A stretch of DNA of 64,000 nucleotides from Shewanella atlantica (lineage in GTDB: Bacteria; Pseudomonadota; Gammaproteobacteria; Enterobacterales; Shewanellaceae), in NCBI RefSeq assembly GCF_003966265.1, contig NZ_RXNV01000003.1, forward strand, positions 496,001-560,000, written 5' to 3'. Below the pieces are notes generated by a model. That model did no database searches, was not told the DNA's origin, and saw only the letters and a list, made by a program, of their open reading frames with translations. Position numbers and translations under genes: made by a program. Of this stretch, positions 38,507-49,110 are shown piece by piece. Numbering within the stretch: the stretch's first letter is position 1; each line of letters opens with the position of its first letter.

Positions 38507-39343
38507 CTAAAGGTCAAAGAGTTGCATGGTATTGAGAAAAGCATGTTCTGATATTAGAACACTAGTTTTTTTCTGTAAATTTGCTATTTCTTTCACGATT
38601 GAGTGCAAAACAAGCGGTGTATTGCGTGTTTCAGCCGAATTAGCAGGTGCCATAGAGGGGGAATCGGTCTCGATAAGGATGGAATTTAAAGAAATGCTTG
38701 CAATGCACTTTTTAAGTTTTACGGCCCTATCGTTCAAAATTAACCCTCCAATACCCAACTTATAACCCAGTCGGATATATTCATTAGCAAGTTCGACTCC
38801 ACCGTAAAAACCATGGATAACTCCGCCTTTGGGCAGTCCATAGTGCTTCAATAGCGTGAGCATTTCGTTGTGAGCTTTAACAACATGTAAAATAATAGGC
38901 AATTCCAGCTCTTTTGCCAGTTCCAATTGACGTTCGAACTGTACTAACTGTGCCTGCCAATTACTTTTTCGTAACTTATCTAAACCACACTCACCGATGG
39001 CAACCAGGTTTTCATCATGACTGCACCTTGAGATGGTACCTTTTAGATCATTGAATAAGGTTATCGAATCAGATTGACAATACCAGGGGTGAATACCTAA
39101 GGCATATGGACAGGAAAACTGCCTGGCGACGGCGATCTGTTTGTCCCAATGCTCAGGTGATACGCCGGGAATGATGGCGGTTTCAATGCCGGCATGCTTC
39201 ATTTCATCAAACAAGTGTTGACGGTCATCATCGAACTCTGGAAAGTCCAGATGAGCATGGCTATCGATCATTCTCAGCTTGGTAGGTGATAAACCATTAC
39301 ATTGAGCCCTGGCATTCTCTAGATTTGAAATTAGAGTTGGCAT
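38507..39343 (-). CDS. TatD-family metal-dependent hydrolase (YjjV-like)
   Basis: 278 residues. The metal-binding signature DSHAHLDFPEF lies near residue 27, followed by the later Glu/His/Asp set (AIGECGLDK, ILHVVKAHNEM, VIHGFYGG, ILIETDSP). TatD-family proteins are DNases or related hydrolases. The ATG at 39343 has GGGGGAG six bases upstream and is chosen over the internal Met25. In E. coli the related yjjV is also near deo. Confidence 0.88.
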   Translation of the reverse strand: MPTLISNLENARAQCNGLSPTKLRMIDSHAHLDFPEFDDDRQHLFDEMKHAGIETAIIPGVSPEHWDKQIAVARQFSCPYALGIHPWYCQSDSITLFNDLKGTISRCSHDENLVAIGECGLDKLRKSNWQAQLVQFERQLELAKELELPIILHVVKAHNEMLTLLKHYGLPKGGVIHGFYGGVELANEYIRLGYKLGIGGLILNDRAVKLKKCIASISLNSILIETDSPSMAPANSAETRNTPLVLHSIVKEIANLQKKTSVLISEHAFLNTMQLFDL

Positions 39344-39344
39344 G

Positions 39345-39539
39345 CTAGACTCCCCCCTTAGGCTTATTTATCGTGGTTTCGTCACAACGCCGTACAGCTG
39401 CGTTGTTTCGCCCGCCTCCCCGGCCCTTTAGTTCAGGTTCTTTTAGCCTGGGAGCACAACTACGTCGGTTCTCAGGCGTGAGCCCCATTCGGTCACACCA
39501 ATCAATATAGCGATTCCACAATCTGACAATCCAGTTCAT
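39345..39539 (-). CDS. small DUF5363-like protein
   Basis: 64 residues from an ATG with AGGAG six bases upstream. MNWIVRLWNRYIDWCDRMGL then TPENRRSCAPRLKEPE matches what I know of the DUF5363 family of very small gammaproteobacterial proteins; the tail is Gly/Arg-rich. Its stop is one base before the TatD-family start, so the two are translationally coupled. Function unknown. Confidence 0.72.
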   Translation of the reverse strand: MNWIVRLWNRYIDWCDRMGLTPENRRSCAPRLKEPELKGRGGGRNNAAVRRCDETTINKPKGGV

Positions 39540-39591
39540 CTGATCTCCTGAACGCTTACTCACACCAGTCGGCACCTATTTATCATATATC

Positions 39592-39873
39592 ATACCAATT
39601 TCATTAAATATCTGTTCATTCAGCGGGAGTTCAAAGCGCTGAAGGCAAGGCGGATGGTTGAAGCTAATAGTTATTCTATATCAAAATCATCGAACGTAGC
39701 ATGCAGGGCTTTGCCCTTGGCTTTTAACATCAGCCGCCCGCAGGGAGACTCTCAGACTTCCTACTTCTGCGTTGCATTGACTTACAAGGGAGTAACCATT
39801 CTTTCATCAATGCATCTTGAATTCGAAAGTCTGAGTGACTCTGAATTGATAACATATTTGATGAAACTGGTAT
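39592..39873. mobile_element. 282-bp MITE-like element
   Basis: Ends with inverted repeats: ATACCAATTTCATTAAATAT on the left (39592-39611) and ATATTTGATGAAACTGGTAT on the right (39854-39873), 18 of 20 matching. No transposase frame lies inside. No clear target duplication is visible. It fills most of the gap between the DUF5363-like gene and prfC. Confidence 0.75.
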
Positions 39874-39880
39874 AAGGCAT

Positions 39881-39912
39881 AAAAAAACCCCAAACTTTTG
39901 TATGGGGTTTTA
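39881..39912 (-). terminator. terminator of prfC
   Basis: AAAACCCCA, a loop, TGGGGTTTT, with seven T residues on the minus strand. Confidence 0.85.
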
Positions 39913-39977
39913 AAAACGCTAAACAGAAAAACTAATTTTCAAAGTTGTCTTTGAAAAACAGAGTCTGAATATTAACT

Positions 39978-41558
39978 TTAGTTCTCACGAGTCTTAGCGA
40001 ACTTGATATCCGGGTAACGCTCCATTGAGAGGTTCAGATTAACCATAGTCGGTGCAATATAAGTCAAGTTGTCACCACCATCGAGTGCCAAGTTGGTGCT
40101 GCACTTACGTCTGAACTCTTCAAGTTTTCTTTCGTCATCACAATACACCCAACGAGCGGTCGAAACGCTGATGGCTTCGTAGATAGCTTCAACCTTGTAC
40201 TCAGACTTTAAACGACCAACAACCACCTCAAACTGAAGTACACCTACCGCACCAACAATCAAGTCGTTTGAATCGATAGGTCGGAAGACCTGAACCGCTC
40301 CCTCTTCAGAAAGCTGAACCAGTCCTTTCAGCAACTGCTTCTGCTTCAAAGGATCTTTCAAACGAATACGACGGAACATTTCTGGCGCGAAGTTAGGGAT
40401 ACCTGTGAAACGAAGTTTTTCACCTTGCGTAAAGGTATCACCGATACGCATAGTACCGTGGTTGTGCAGACCTATGATGTCACCCGGATAGGCCACTTCG
40501 GCACGGTTTCGATCTCCCGCCATAAAGGTCAACGCATCACTGACGTTCACATCTTTGCCCAAACGCACGTGATGCATCTTCATGCCTTGTTCATAACGGC
40601 CAGAACAGATACGCATGAATGCTACCCTGTCTCTGTGTTTAGGATCCATGTTTGCTTGGATCTTAAAGACGAAACCACTGAACTTTTCATCTTCCGGCTG
40701 CACATCTCTAACTTCAGTCTCACGAGCCTGAGGCTTAGGTGCCCATTGGACGATACCATCTAGAATATGATCCACACCAAAGTTACCTAAGGCGGTACCG
40801 AAGAAAACAGGAGTCAACTCACCCGCGAGAAACAGCTCAAGATCGAACTCATTCGATGCGCCAAGAACTAACTCCAGCTCCTCTCGCACCTCTGCTGCGT
40901 AGGTACCGATAGCATCATCCAGTTCAGGGTTATCTAATCCCTTGATGATTTTCGAATCCTGAATAGTGTGTCCCTGGCCACTCTGGTAGAGGATCACTTC
41001 ATCACGTAGAAGATGGTAAACACCCTTGAACTCTTTACCACAACCAATTGGCCAGGTAATTGGGGCACAAGCAATATTCAGTACCTGTTCAACCTCATCC
41101 ATCAACTCTAATGGATCACGTATATCACGGTCGAGTTTGTTCATGAAAGTGACGATAGGCGTATCACGGAGTCGTGTCACCTCCATCAACTTAATCGTAC
41201 GTTGCTCAACACCTTTAGCAGAGTCAATCACCATCAGGCACGAGTCAACGGCAGTTAGAGTACGGTAAGTATCCTCAGAGAAATCTTCGTGACCCGGGGT
41301 ATCGAGAAGGTTAACGAGCGCATCGTTATAGGGAAACTGCATCACAGAGGTTGTGATAGAAATACCACGATCTTTCTCCATCTCCATCCAGTCAGACTTC
41401 GCATGTTGCCCGGACTTCTTACCTTTTACAGTACCAGCCTTCTGCAGCGCGTTGCCAAATAAAAGTACCTTCTCGGTAATGGTGGTCTTACCCGCATCGG
41501 GGTGAGAGATAATGGCGAAAGTACGACGCTTGTCGACCTCAACTTTATTGCCTGACAT
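39978..41558 (-). CDS. prfC: peptide chain release factor 3
   Basis: A 526-residue GTPase that recycles RF1/RF2 after termination. G-domain motifs: [13 protein letters not shown] (G1), GISITTS (G2), DTPGHEDF (G3), MNKLDRD (G4). Domains II and III are complete to the end at [12 protein letters not shown]. It stands alone between an element and nlpI. Confidence 0.96.
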   Translation of the reverse strand: MSGNKVEVDKRRTFAIISHPDAGKTTITEKVLLFGNALQKAGTVKGKKSGQHAKSDWMEMEKDRGISITTSVMQFPYNDALVNLLDTPGHEDFSEDTYRTLTAVDSCLMVIDSAKGVEQRTIKLMEVTRLRDTPIVTFMNKLDRDIRDPLELMDEVEQVLNIACAPITWPIGCGKEFKGVYHLLRDEVILYQSGQGHTIQDSKIIKGLDNPELDDAIGTYAAEVREELELVLGASNEFDLELFLAGELTPVFFGTALGNFGVDHILDGIVQWAPKPQARETEVRDVQPEDEKFSGFVFKIQANMDPKHRDRVAFMRICSGRYEQGMKMHHVRLGKDVNVSDALTFMAGDRNRAEVAYPGDIIGLHNHGTMRIGDTFTQGEKLRFTGIPNFAPEMFRRIRLKDPLKQKQLLKGLVQLSEEGAVQVFRPIDSNDLIVGAVGVLQFEVVVGRLKSEYKVEAIYEAISVSTARWVYCDDERKLEEFRRKCSTNLALDGGDNLTYIAPTMVNLNLSMERYPDIKFAKTREN

Positions 41559-41825
41559 GTTTACCTGCAGATTCTGGTGTTCTAAAAGCCGGCAATTATA
41601 GCGGTTAGACCAAGACTTGGCTAGAAGTGGTAGCTAGATTAAACCTGCAGAGTAGGCGAATACAAAAAATATTCCATACTAATCCCCGATAAAGAAGGAA
41701 AGTAGACATAGAAAGGCATAAAAAGAGAACAGAGTTAGCGGCAATTCAAAGATGTGACAATTGATGGAAGGAGTTATTACCATGCAACCCGAATAACAGA
41801 TTGCATGGTTACACTGAGATAAAAA

Positions 41826-42734
41826 TTAATGACTCTTGTTAGCCGACTCTTCGGCATAAAGTTTGGCATTAATTTTAGCCAGCTCTATTCTCGCGTATCT
41901 GTGTTCAACAAAGTCATAGATATTGGTCGCTAATGCGAGCCTGAAGTAATTTGCCGCATCACTGTTATCGCCCTGCTGCTGGGCAATCTTGGCAATATAG
42001 AAATAGGCTTCACATAGGCGTTCGGCGTACTCATTCGGATGAGAGAGCCCCTCTTTGGCTGCGGCAAATACCTGATCACGACTTTTTTTACCCAAATAGA
42101 AGTCAACCAATTCATTAGACCAGGCATTTGGCGTCAGTTGAGTTCGGTTATACTCGAGTCTGATTTTGGCCTGTTCTACATCGACTTCACTTTCGGTCAG
42201 GTAGAGCCAGAGTGCACGATAGCCATCTTTTTGATCCAGAGAGTAGAAAGACTCCATATCTTCAACGGCTAAGCGATTGCGCTCACCATAGTACAGGGCG
42301 ATACCACGGTTAAGAAAGGCATAATCATAGTCGGGAGAAAGCTCTAAAACGGCATCGAATGCTTCATAAGCGCTTTCAAACTCACCTTCCTGAGTATAAT
42401 AGATCCCGATAAAGTTATAGGCATCGGCAAGGTTAGGTTGTAATTTCAGTGCCTGATGAAAATCAATTCGACTCAAGATACGAAGTCCGACACTGTCATA
42501 GATGACACCACGGTCATAATGAAACCTGGCTCTTTGTTCATCGGTTAACTCGGCCGATGACAAAATTTCATTTAATTTGGCTAAGGTGATTTCAAGCTTA
42601 TAATCAGGCATCACAGGTTCTACCATCACCTTCCCCTGCTCATTCGCGCCAGATTGAGTTGAGACACATCCTGTTAGCAAAATACTCATACCAGCCAAAA
42701 CCACTACTGCGACTGTCCGCATTTTTTGAATCAT
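41826..42734 (-). CDS. nlpI: lipoprotein NlpI
   Basis: 302 residues. A lipoprotein signal (VVVLAGMSILLTGC, Cys23) precedes TPR repeats (ADAYNFIGIYYTQEGEFESA; DYAFLNRGIALYYGERNRLA). In E. coli NlpI anchors in the outer membrane and serves as adaptor of the protease Prc and of murein hydrolases. Next to pnp, as in E. coli. Confidence 0.94.
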   Translation of the reverse strand: MIQKMRTVAVVVLAGMSILLTGCVSTQSGANEQGKVMVEPVMPDYKLEITLAKLNEILSSAELTDEQRARFHYDRGVIYDSVGLRILSRIDFHQALKLQPNLADAYNFIGIYYTQEGEFESAYEAFDAVLELSPDYDYAFLNRGIALYYGERNRLAVEDMESFYSLDQKDGYRALWLYLTESEVDVEQAKIRLEYNRTQLTPNAWSNELVDFYLGKKSRDQVFAAAKEGLSHPNEYAERLCEAYFYIAKIAQQQGDNSDAANYFRLALATNIYDFVEHRYARIELAKINAKLYAEESANKSH

Positions 42735-42826
42735 CCATTTAACCCTTTGAGTTCACCGATGCTTGTAATCATAGCAATCCCCTATCACTACGGCTATCAA
42801 GGATTTAATTATTTTAATTCAGGCAC

Positions 42827-42853
42827 AAAAAAGGAGACCCTAAGGTCTCCTTT
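42827..42853 (-). terminator. terminator of pnp
   Basis: AAAAAAGGAGACC-CTAA-GGTCTCCTTT, a strong stem with T run on the minus strand. Confidence 0.9.
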
Positions 42854-42882
42854 CATCTAAAGCATATCTATTTTAGGTAGAT

Positions 42883-44988
42883 TTACTCGGCTGGAGCAGC
42901 TTCAGCTTTAGGCGCAGCTTCTTTCATAGAAAGACGCACACGGCCCTGGCGATCGACTTCCATCACCTTAACTTTCACTTCCTGACCTTCTTTTAGGTAA
43001 TCAGAAACGTTAGCTACACGCTCTTCAGCAATCTGAGAGATGTGAACCAGACCATCTTTACCTGGAAGAATAGTAACGAACGCACCGAAATCAACGATAC
43101 GAACAACTTTACCATTGTAGATAGTACCGACTTCAACTTCCGCAGTGATCTCTTCGATACGACGGATAGCTTCTTTCGTTGCTTCGCCGTTTGCCGATGC
43201 GATCTTAACCGTACCGTCATCTTCAAGTTCGATAGTTGTACCAGTCTCTTCGGTAAGCGCACGGATAGTTGCACCACCTTTACCAATCACGTCACGGATC
43301 TTCTCAGGGTTAATCTTAAGCGTTGTGATACGTGGAGCATGATCAGAAATATCATCACGATGTGAACCAATCGCCTGGTCCATTACGTTCAGGATATGTA
43401 CACGAGCGCCATAAGCTTGTTGCAGTGCAATCTGCATGATGTCTTTAGTGATACCTTCAATCTTGATATCCATCTGCAGTGCAGTGATACCGTCACGAGT
43501 ACCCGCTACTTTAAAGTCCATGTCACCAAGATGATCTTCATCACCCAGGATGTCAGAAAGAACAACGAAATCGTCACCTTCTTTAACCAGACCCATTGCG
43601 ATACCAGCAACTGATGTCTTAATTGGTACACCAGCATCCATAAGCGCAAGTGAAGTACCACATACAGAAGCCATTGAGCTTGAACCATTTGATTCAGTGA
43701 TTTCAGATACAACACGAACGCTGTATGGGAACTCTTCTGCAGAAGGCATAACAGCGTTAATACCACGCCATGCTAGCTTACCGTGACCGATTTCGCGGCG
43801 CTTTGGTGAACCAACAAAACCTGTTTCACCAACAGAATATGGAGGGAAGTTGTAGTGAAGCATAAAGCGGTTTGTGTATTCGCCCATGATGCTGTCAACT
43901 TTCTGTGCATCACGTTCTGTACCAAGAGTACAAGTAACAAGTGCTTGAGTTTCACCACGAGTAAACAGTGAGCTACCGTGTGTACGTGGAAGTACACCAG
44001 CCATCACGTTTAATGCACGAACCATGTCTGGCTCACGGCCATCGATACGTGGGTTACCAGCAATGATGCGGCTACGAACGACTTTCTTCTCTAAGCTACC
44101 AAGAAGGCCGTCGATTTCGCGCAAATCAGCTTCTGGGTTTTCAGCCAATAATGCTTCTTTAGCAGCAGATTTTACAACGCCAACTTGAGTGTAACGATCT
44201 TGCTTAACTTCAATTTGGTAAGCAGCGGCCATCTCGGCCTCGGCTAAATCTTTAATTTTAGCAACAAGGTCTGCGTCTTGAACTGGAGCTGTCCAGTCCC
44301 ATGCAGGCTTGCTAGCTTCAGCTTTTAGTTCGTTAATAGCATTGATAACGACTTGCTGCTGGTCATGGCCATATACCACACCACCAAGCATTACTTCTTC
44401 AGGAAGAGAAGCCGCTTCAGACTCAACCATCAATACAGCACCTTGAGTACCGGCAACTACCAGATCAAGTTCACTATCAACAAGTTGACTTACATTAGGG
44501 TTAAGCACATATTCGCCGTCGGTATAACCAACGCGTGCCACACCTAGTGGGCCATTGAAAGGCAGACCAGAGATAGCCAATGCAGCCGAAGTACCTATCA
44601 TCGAAATAACATCAGGATTGATTTCAGGATCGACAGAAACTACTGTGATAATTACCTGAACTTCATTCTTGAAGCCATTTGGGAATAGTGGACGGATTGG
44701 GCGGTCAATAAGGCGGGCAATCAATGTTTCGTTTTCAGATGGACGGCCTTCACGTTTGAAAAATCCACCAGGGATCTTACCAGCAGCATATGTCTTTTCC
44801 TGGTAATTAACCGTTAGTGGGAAAAAGTCACGACCTGGCTCTTCAGCTTTCTTTCCAACAACAGTAACTAATACTGTGGTATCACCCATACTTGCCAAAA
44901 CAGCGGCGTCTGCTTGACGTGCAATAACCCCAGTCTCTAACGTGACTGTGTGCTGACCATATTCAAAACTCTTTACGATTGGATTCAC
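42883..44988 (-). CDS. pnp: polyribonucleotide nucleotidyltransferase (PNPase)
   Basis: 3' to 5' phosphorolytic exoribonuclease of the degradosome. About 701 residues. Two RNase PH domains, KH ([16 protein letters not shown] near 558) and S1 ([18 protein letters not shown] near 620). I choose a GTG start at 44988 ([11 protein letters not shown]), as AAGGA is nine bases upstream; the ATG at 44997 lies too close to that site. rpsO, its usual upstream partner, is 2.7 kb away behind an opposite-strand gene. Confidence 0.95.
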   Translation of the reverse strand: MNPIVKSFEYGQHTVTLETGVIARQADAAVLASMGDTTVLVTVVGKKAEEPGRDFFPLTVNYQEKTYAAGKIPGGFFKREGRPSENETLIARLIDRPIRPLFPNGFKNEVQVIITVVSVDPEINPDVISMIGTSAALAISGLPFNGPLGVARVGYTDGEYVLNPNVSQLVDSELDLVVAGTQGAVLMVESEAASLPEEVMLGGVVYGHDQQQVVINAINELKAEASKPAWDWTAPVQDADLVAKIKDLAEAEMAAAYQIEVKQDRYTQVGVVKSAAKEALLAENPEADLREIDGLLGSLEKKVVRSRIIAGNPRIDGREPDMVRALNVMAGVLPRTHGSSLFTRGETQALVTCTLGTERDAQKVDSIMGEYTNRFMLHYNFPPYSVGETGFVGSPKRREIGHGKLAWRGINAVMPSAEEFPYSVRVVSEITESNGSSSMASVCGTSLALMDAGVPIKTSVAGIAMGLVKEGDDFVVLSDILGDEDHLGDMDFKVAGTRDGITALQMDIKIEGITKDIMQIALQQAYGARVHILNVMDQAIGSHRDDISDHAPRITTLKINPEKIRDVIGKGGATIRALTEETGTTIELEDDGTVKIASANGEATKEAIRRIEEITAEVEVGTIYNGKVVRIVDFGAFVTILPGKDGLVHISQIAEERVANVSDYLKEGQEVKVKVMEVDRQGRVRLSMKEAAPKAEAAPAE

Positions 44989-45185
44989 GTGAACCATTCC
45001 TTAAATTTAATTACCTTAATTTCGGCGACAAGTATACTTCATCTCTATTCAAGAGATAAAGGGCACATAGTGATGACAAAGCGGAAACTTTTCTCTAAAG
45101 TGAGTAGTATCGAAGATAATTCCTCACGGAATCGCCATAAAACCTGAATTTTTGGTATCAGTTCTCTGGTATAAAGGATGGTCAA

Positions 45186-47219
45186 ATGAATGCAGGCTTT
45201 AAATCTCTAACATGGAAACAGACGAGTCTTGTCGTATTTTCTGCCCTATTCTTTGCGGTTGCGATTTTTATTGTCGAAATTGCACTGGTAGGAGTGTCTG
45301 CTAGAGATGGCTTGAAGGACTCACAAACTGAGTTACTCGATTCTGTGGAGCAGCCTTCGGCCAATGCCGTATGGGCACTCGATGATAACCTGGCTAAGCA
45401 AACATTAGAGGGCGTGCTAAAAGTTGAACACGTAGGTTCGGCGGTAATAGAGCTAGATGATGGTTCTATGTTTGTCTCTGTCTCGAGTAACAAATCTTAC
45501 CCTAATATTTTTGAAGACTTCAGCAACAAACTCTTTGGAGACCTCAAAGAGATCTCTCGTTCTCTTTATCGGCCTTTTTATTTTGAAGGCACAGAGAAAC
45601 AGCAGCTGATTGGCACATTAACGGTTCTATATGATACCCAAGGGCTGACAGATTCACTTTTCTCTCAACTCAAATTCAGCTTAATCGCCACTTTAGCTCG
45701 GGCACTACTGATCACATTAGTACTCTCCATCGTCTTTCATCGTTTTTTAACTAAACCCATTGCAGAGATAAGTGAAGCGATCGACAAAATTGATCCTGAA
45801 TCGCCCGATGAAAACTTACTTCCTATGGACAAAGCACATACAGATGATGAATTAGGTCTGGTGACATCTAAGTTTAATCAGATCCTTATTCAATTTGGCC
45901 AGACACAAAGTAAGCTCAGAAAAATGGCGACCCGAGATCCATTAACCGGTCTGCCAAATCGAACTCTATTGCTGGAAACGATTGCAGTTACCATTCAAAG
46001 AGCTCGTGTTCATAAACATCAATTTTGTATGTTGTTTATCGACTTGGATAGATTCAAAAATATTAATGATTCCCTCGGACATGCGATTGGAGACCAGTTT
46101 TTGGCACGAATTGCCCGTGTGCTCGAACGCGTAGTCGGGGATAACGGGACCGTTGCCAGATTAGGCGGAGATGAATTTGTTATCTTGGCCGATGAGATCC
46201 GCACTCCTGATCAGGCCGCTGACTTCGTAGACAAGCTTCTGTTGCACCTAAATACTCCCATGCAGCTCAATGAGCATACTATTCATCCTGCGGCTTCTGT
46301 GGGTATATCAATCTACCCCGATGACGGGATGAGCGCAGAAGATCTTATCCGTCATGCCGATATCGCAATGTACAGCGCTAAGGCTGCAGGTTCCAATCAA
46401 TGGGCCTTTTTCAAACAGCAGATGACTGAACGTGCGGCGGTAAGACTACGTACCGAAGCCTCACTACATGACGCACTGAAAAATGAAGAGTTTATACTCC
46501 ACTATCAGCCTAAGTTCGATATTAAAACCGGAAAGGTAGTGGCCTGTGAGGCCCTCATCAGATGGCAAAAAGATGGTCGCTTAATTAGCCCTATGTCCTT
46601 TATTCCCGTGGCAGAAGAGACCGGAATTATTATTCCTATCGGGCGCTGGGTCATTGAAGAGGCCTGTAAAACGATCAGAAAATGGCAAAAAGAATATAAT
46701 TTCGCTTTACCCATTGCGGTTAACGTTGCCTCTCAGCAATTTGCAGATGCTAGCTTAGTCCCTGATATCAAACAGTTAGCACTGAGGTACCAAATTAGTC
46801 CTGAACTGCTTGAAATTGAGATAACCGAAACCTCACTGATGAATGATATTGAGCTTGCCATATCGAAACTTCAACAGCTTAAATCCACAGGGTTTGGTAT
46901 CGCAGTGGATGATTTTGGAACGGGCTACTCCTCCCTCTCCTATTTAAGACACCTGCCTATTACTACAATGAAAATTGACCGCTGCTTCGTCACCGACCTT
47001 CCTCATGAGAGTGCGATCGCATCGACCATTTTAATGCTGGGTAAACAGCTCAACTTAAATATCGTTGCCGAAGGCATTGAAACTCGGGAGCAACTTGATT
47101 GGTTAAATACCAATAATTGTCAGATAGGCCAAGGGTTTTATTTCAGTAAACCTGTGACACAAAAAGAGTTTGAAGATGCTTATATAAAGTCTCAGACCGC
47201 GAGTATCACTCATATCTAG
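45186..47219 (+). CDS. membrane GGDEF-EAL protein (c-di-GMP synthesis/turnover)
   Basis: 677 residues. A helix near 10-32, a periplasmic sensor domain (about 40-155), a second helix near 165-185, HAMP-like linker, GGDEF (RLGGDEFVIL near 322) and EAL (ACEALIRW near 455, then DDFGTGYSSLSYL). Both active-site motifs are intact, so synthesis and degradation are each possible. It lies on the opposite strand between rpsO and pnp. The stop codon TAG starts the heptamer array that follows. Confidence 0.92.
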   Translation: MNAGFKSLTWKQTSLVVFSALFFAVAIFIVEIALVGVSARDGLKDSQTELLDSVEQPSANAVWALDDNLAKQTLEGVLKVEHVGSAVIELDDGSMFVSVSSNKSYPNIFEDFSNKLFGDLKEISRSLYRPFYFEGTEKQQLIGTLTVLYDTQGLTDSLFSQLKFSLIATLARALLITLVLSIVFHRFLTKPIAEISEAIDKIDPESPDENLLPMDKAHTDDELGLVTSKFNQILIQFGQTQSKLRKMATRDPLTGLPNRTLLLETIAVTIQRARVHKHQFCMLFIDLDRFKNINDSLGHAIGDQFLARIARVLERVVGDNGTVARLGGDEFVILADEIRTPDQAADFVDKLLLHLNTPMQLNEHTIHPAASVGISIYPDDGMSAEDLIRHADIAMYSAKAAGSNQWAFFKQQMTERAAVRLRTEASLHDALKNEEFILHYQPKFDIKTGKVVACEALIRWQKDGRLISPMSFIPVAEETGIIIPIGRWVIEEACKTIRKWQKEYNFALPIAVNVASQQFADASLVPDIKQLALRYQISPELLEIEITETSLMNDIELAISKLQQLKSTGFGIAVDDFGTGYSSLSYLRHLPITTMKIDRCFVTDLPHESAIASTILMLGKQLNLNIVAEGIETREQLDWLNTNNCQIGQGFYFSKPVTQKEFEDAYIKSQTASITHI

Positions 47220-47316
47220 GGTCGAGGGTCGAGGGTCGAGGGTCGAGGGTCGAGGGTCGAGGGTCGAGGGTCGAGGGTCGAGGGTCGAGGGTCGAGGGTC
47301 GAGGGTCGAGGGTCGA
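47219..47316. repeat. 14 perfect GGGTCGA heptamers
   Basis: Exactly 98 bases, 14 identical units, starting on the last base of the GGDEF-EAL stop codon. Such perfection implies recent expansion or active copy-number change. Confidence 0.97.
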
Positions 47317-47501
47317 GCAAAATAGTTTCATGGGCTCTTAAATATTTGCCACCTTCAGCTAACTTAAAGAATTCCTCTCAGGCTTGTGGCTTCACTGTCA
47401 TTCTGAACTTGCTTCAGAATCTATATCTTTTATGCACACCTCCTAGCCCGTACAACCCCTCCCGCACTATCTCTAGCCCAGCAAGGTAGCATTATTTACC
47501 A

Positions 47502-47550
47502 CTTATAGCTTATAGCTTACCGCTTACCACTTACCACTTACCACTTACGA
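47502..47550. repeat. seven CTTAYNN heptamers
   Basis: CTTATAG, CTTATAG, CTTACCG, CTTACCA three times, CTTACGA. On the other strand these are of the same TAAG-core type as the torT-torR array. Confidence 0.88.
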
Positions 47551-47566
47551 CTATTTGACTTGAAGC

Positions 47567-47589
47567 ATTCGCGGCTAAAGCCGCTCCTA
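47567..47589. repeat. REP-type palindrome (inverted copy)
   Basis: ATTCGCGGCTAAAGCCGCTC plus CTA, the reverse complement of the REP copies at 27714 and 27745 with one change in the loop. Confidence 0.8.
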
Positions 47590-47610
47590 AACAAAGAATG
47601 TCGTCGAACC

Positions 47611-47652
47611 CACTTAGCACCTAGCACCTAGCACCTAGCACCTAGCACCTAG
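47611..47652. repeat. six CACCTAG heptamers
   Basis: One CACTTAG followed by five perfect CACCTAG units, then CAACTTC. Confidence 0.92.
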
Positions 47653-47681
47653 CAACTTCGCCTTCCCATTTTCCAGGCAAT

Positions 47682-47706
47682 AAAAAAGGAGGCCTAAGCC
47701 TCCTTT
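47682..47706 (-). terminator. terminator of rpsO
   Basis: AAAAAAGGAGGC-CTAA-GCCTCCTTT, strong stem with T run on the minus strand. It explains why pnp is probably not co-transcribed from rpsO here. Confidence 0.88.
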
Positions 47707-47724
47707 ATCTAAATCTAGTCGATA

Positions 47725-47994
47725 TTAACGACGTAGACCTAGCTTCTTGATTAGTTCCTGGTAACGAACGTTTTCAGTACGCTTCAGGTATGCAAGAAGT
47801 TTACGACGGGTGTTTACCATACGTAAAAGACCACGACGTGAGTGATGATCATGCTTGTGCTCTTTAAAGTGACCTTGCAGATGGTTAATCTGTGCAGTTA
47901 AAAGAGCTACCTGAACTTCAGTAGAACCAGTATCGCCTTCACAACGACCGAATTCAGCCAGGATTTTTGCAGTTTGTTCAGCATTTAGTGACAT
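47725..47994 (-). CDS. rpsO: 30S ribosomal protein S15
   Basis: 89 residues, full length. [40 protein letters not shown] and [20 protein letters not shown] are diagnostic. Binds 16S rRNA in the central domain. Confidence 0.98.
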   Translation of the reverse strand: MSLNAEQTAKILAEFGRCEGDTGSTEVQVALLTAQINHLQGHFKEHKHDHHSRRGLLRMVNTRRKLLAYLKRTENVRYQELIKKLGLRR

Positions 47995-48144
47995 TTTGTC
48001 TCTCCAAATAATGCATTAATAAGCTTTAGCCAATCACTAACTCAGCTAAAGTGAGCGCGGCATTTTACCTATTCCAGGAAAAATACGCAATAACTATCTG
48101 TAACCTAGCTTAATAAAGCCTGATATAGATAGGGTTCGTTGTAA

Positions 48145-49110
48145 TTAGTCAGACTCAGGAGATGACTCACGCACCACGATCAGGCGCTTAGGTGCTAATA
48201 AGCCATCTTCATTGATAGAACCAATACCAACAAATTTTTGTTCATCACCAATAGTGATCCGAACTAATTCGCCATCTTCAAGCCCTTCGGTCACAGGCGC
48301 TTGAACTGGGTTTCCGTTCATTAAATAGGGCGCTACGCTGTCAGATAAGTTTATCTCTTTAAACTTGCTGACAGCGGTGTCCATAGGCAATAACAAAGGG
48401 TCAAGAACTGTTTTAGACTCAATCCCTTCCGCCTCAGCTTTAGCCACCATCTCGTTAAGCTGCTCAAGGCTAACCATACGTTCGTAAGGGTATCCGGCTA
48501 CCTGAGTTCTGCGCAACATGATCACATGAGCGCCACAACCTAGCATTTCACCCAGATCATCGGTTATGGTGCGAATATAAGTCCCTTTAGAACAATGGAT
48601 ATCCAGCGTCAACTCATCACCTTCCAGGCCGATAAAGTTAAGCTCAAATACATTGATTGGACGGGCCTCTCTAGGAACCTCTATCCCCTCGCGGGCATAC
48701 TTATAGAGAGGTTGTCCCTGATATTTGAGCGCCGAGTACATAGAAGGAACTTGCATGGTCTCGCCACGAAAGTAATCCAATGATTCCATCAATAGCTCTT
48801 GGCTAAAATTAACGGGACGGGTCTGCACCACTTCACCGTCAGAATCACTGGTATCGGTCCGCTGTCCAAGTTTTGCAGTTACTGTATATCGCTTATCGGC
48901 GTCCAGTAAATGTTGAGAGAACTTTGTCGCCTCTCCCAGACAGATAGGGAGCATACCTGTTGCTAATGGGTCCAGCGCACCGGTATGGCCCGCTTTAGCC
49001 GCATTAAAAATTCGCTTGACTCTCTGCAGAGCAAAGTTCGAACTCATGCCGGTATCTTTATCCAGGAGCACTATTCCATCGATAAAGCGACCGCGAGGAC
49101 GACGAGCCAT
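48145..49110 (-). CDS. truB: tRNA pseudouridine-55 synthase TruB
   Basis: 321 residues. The catalytic Asp is in [16 protein letters not shown]; the C-terminal part is PUA-like. Modifies U55 in the T-loop. Its start codon overlaps the rbfA stop. Confidence 0.97.
   Translation of the reverse strand: MARRPRGRFIDGIVLLDKDTGMSSNFALQRVKRIFNAAKAGHTGALDPLATGMLPICLGEATKFSQHLLDADKRYTVTAKLGQRTDTSDSDGEVVQTRPVNFSQELLMESLDYFRGETMQVPSMYSALKYQGQPLYKYAREGIEVPREARPINVFELNFIGLEGDELTLDIHCSKGTYIRTITDDLGEMLGCGAHVIMLRRTQVAGYPYERMVSLEQLNEMVAKAEAEGIESKTVLDPLLLPMDTAVSKFKEINLSDSVAPYLMNGNPVQAPVTEGLEDGELVRITIGDEQKFVGIGSINEDGLLAPKRLIVVRESSPESD

Noticed and set aside
41770..41808. Tiny frame ATG-CAA-CCC-GAA-stop with GGAAGGAG upstream, inside an ACCATGCAA/TTGCATGGT hairpin
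   Set aside because: Only four codons, on the strand opposite both neighbouring genes; more likely a chance match inside a hairpin downstream of nlpI.
43014..43365. Frames opposite and within pnp
   Set aside because: Shadows of a full-length conserved gene, lacking ribosome sites.
47219..47652. CRISPR array
   Set aside because: Units are 7 bp and contiguous with no unique spacers, and no cas genes are near.
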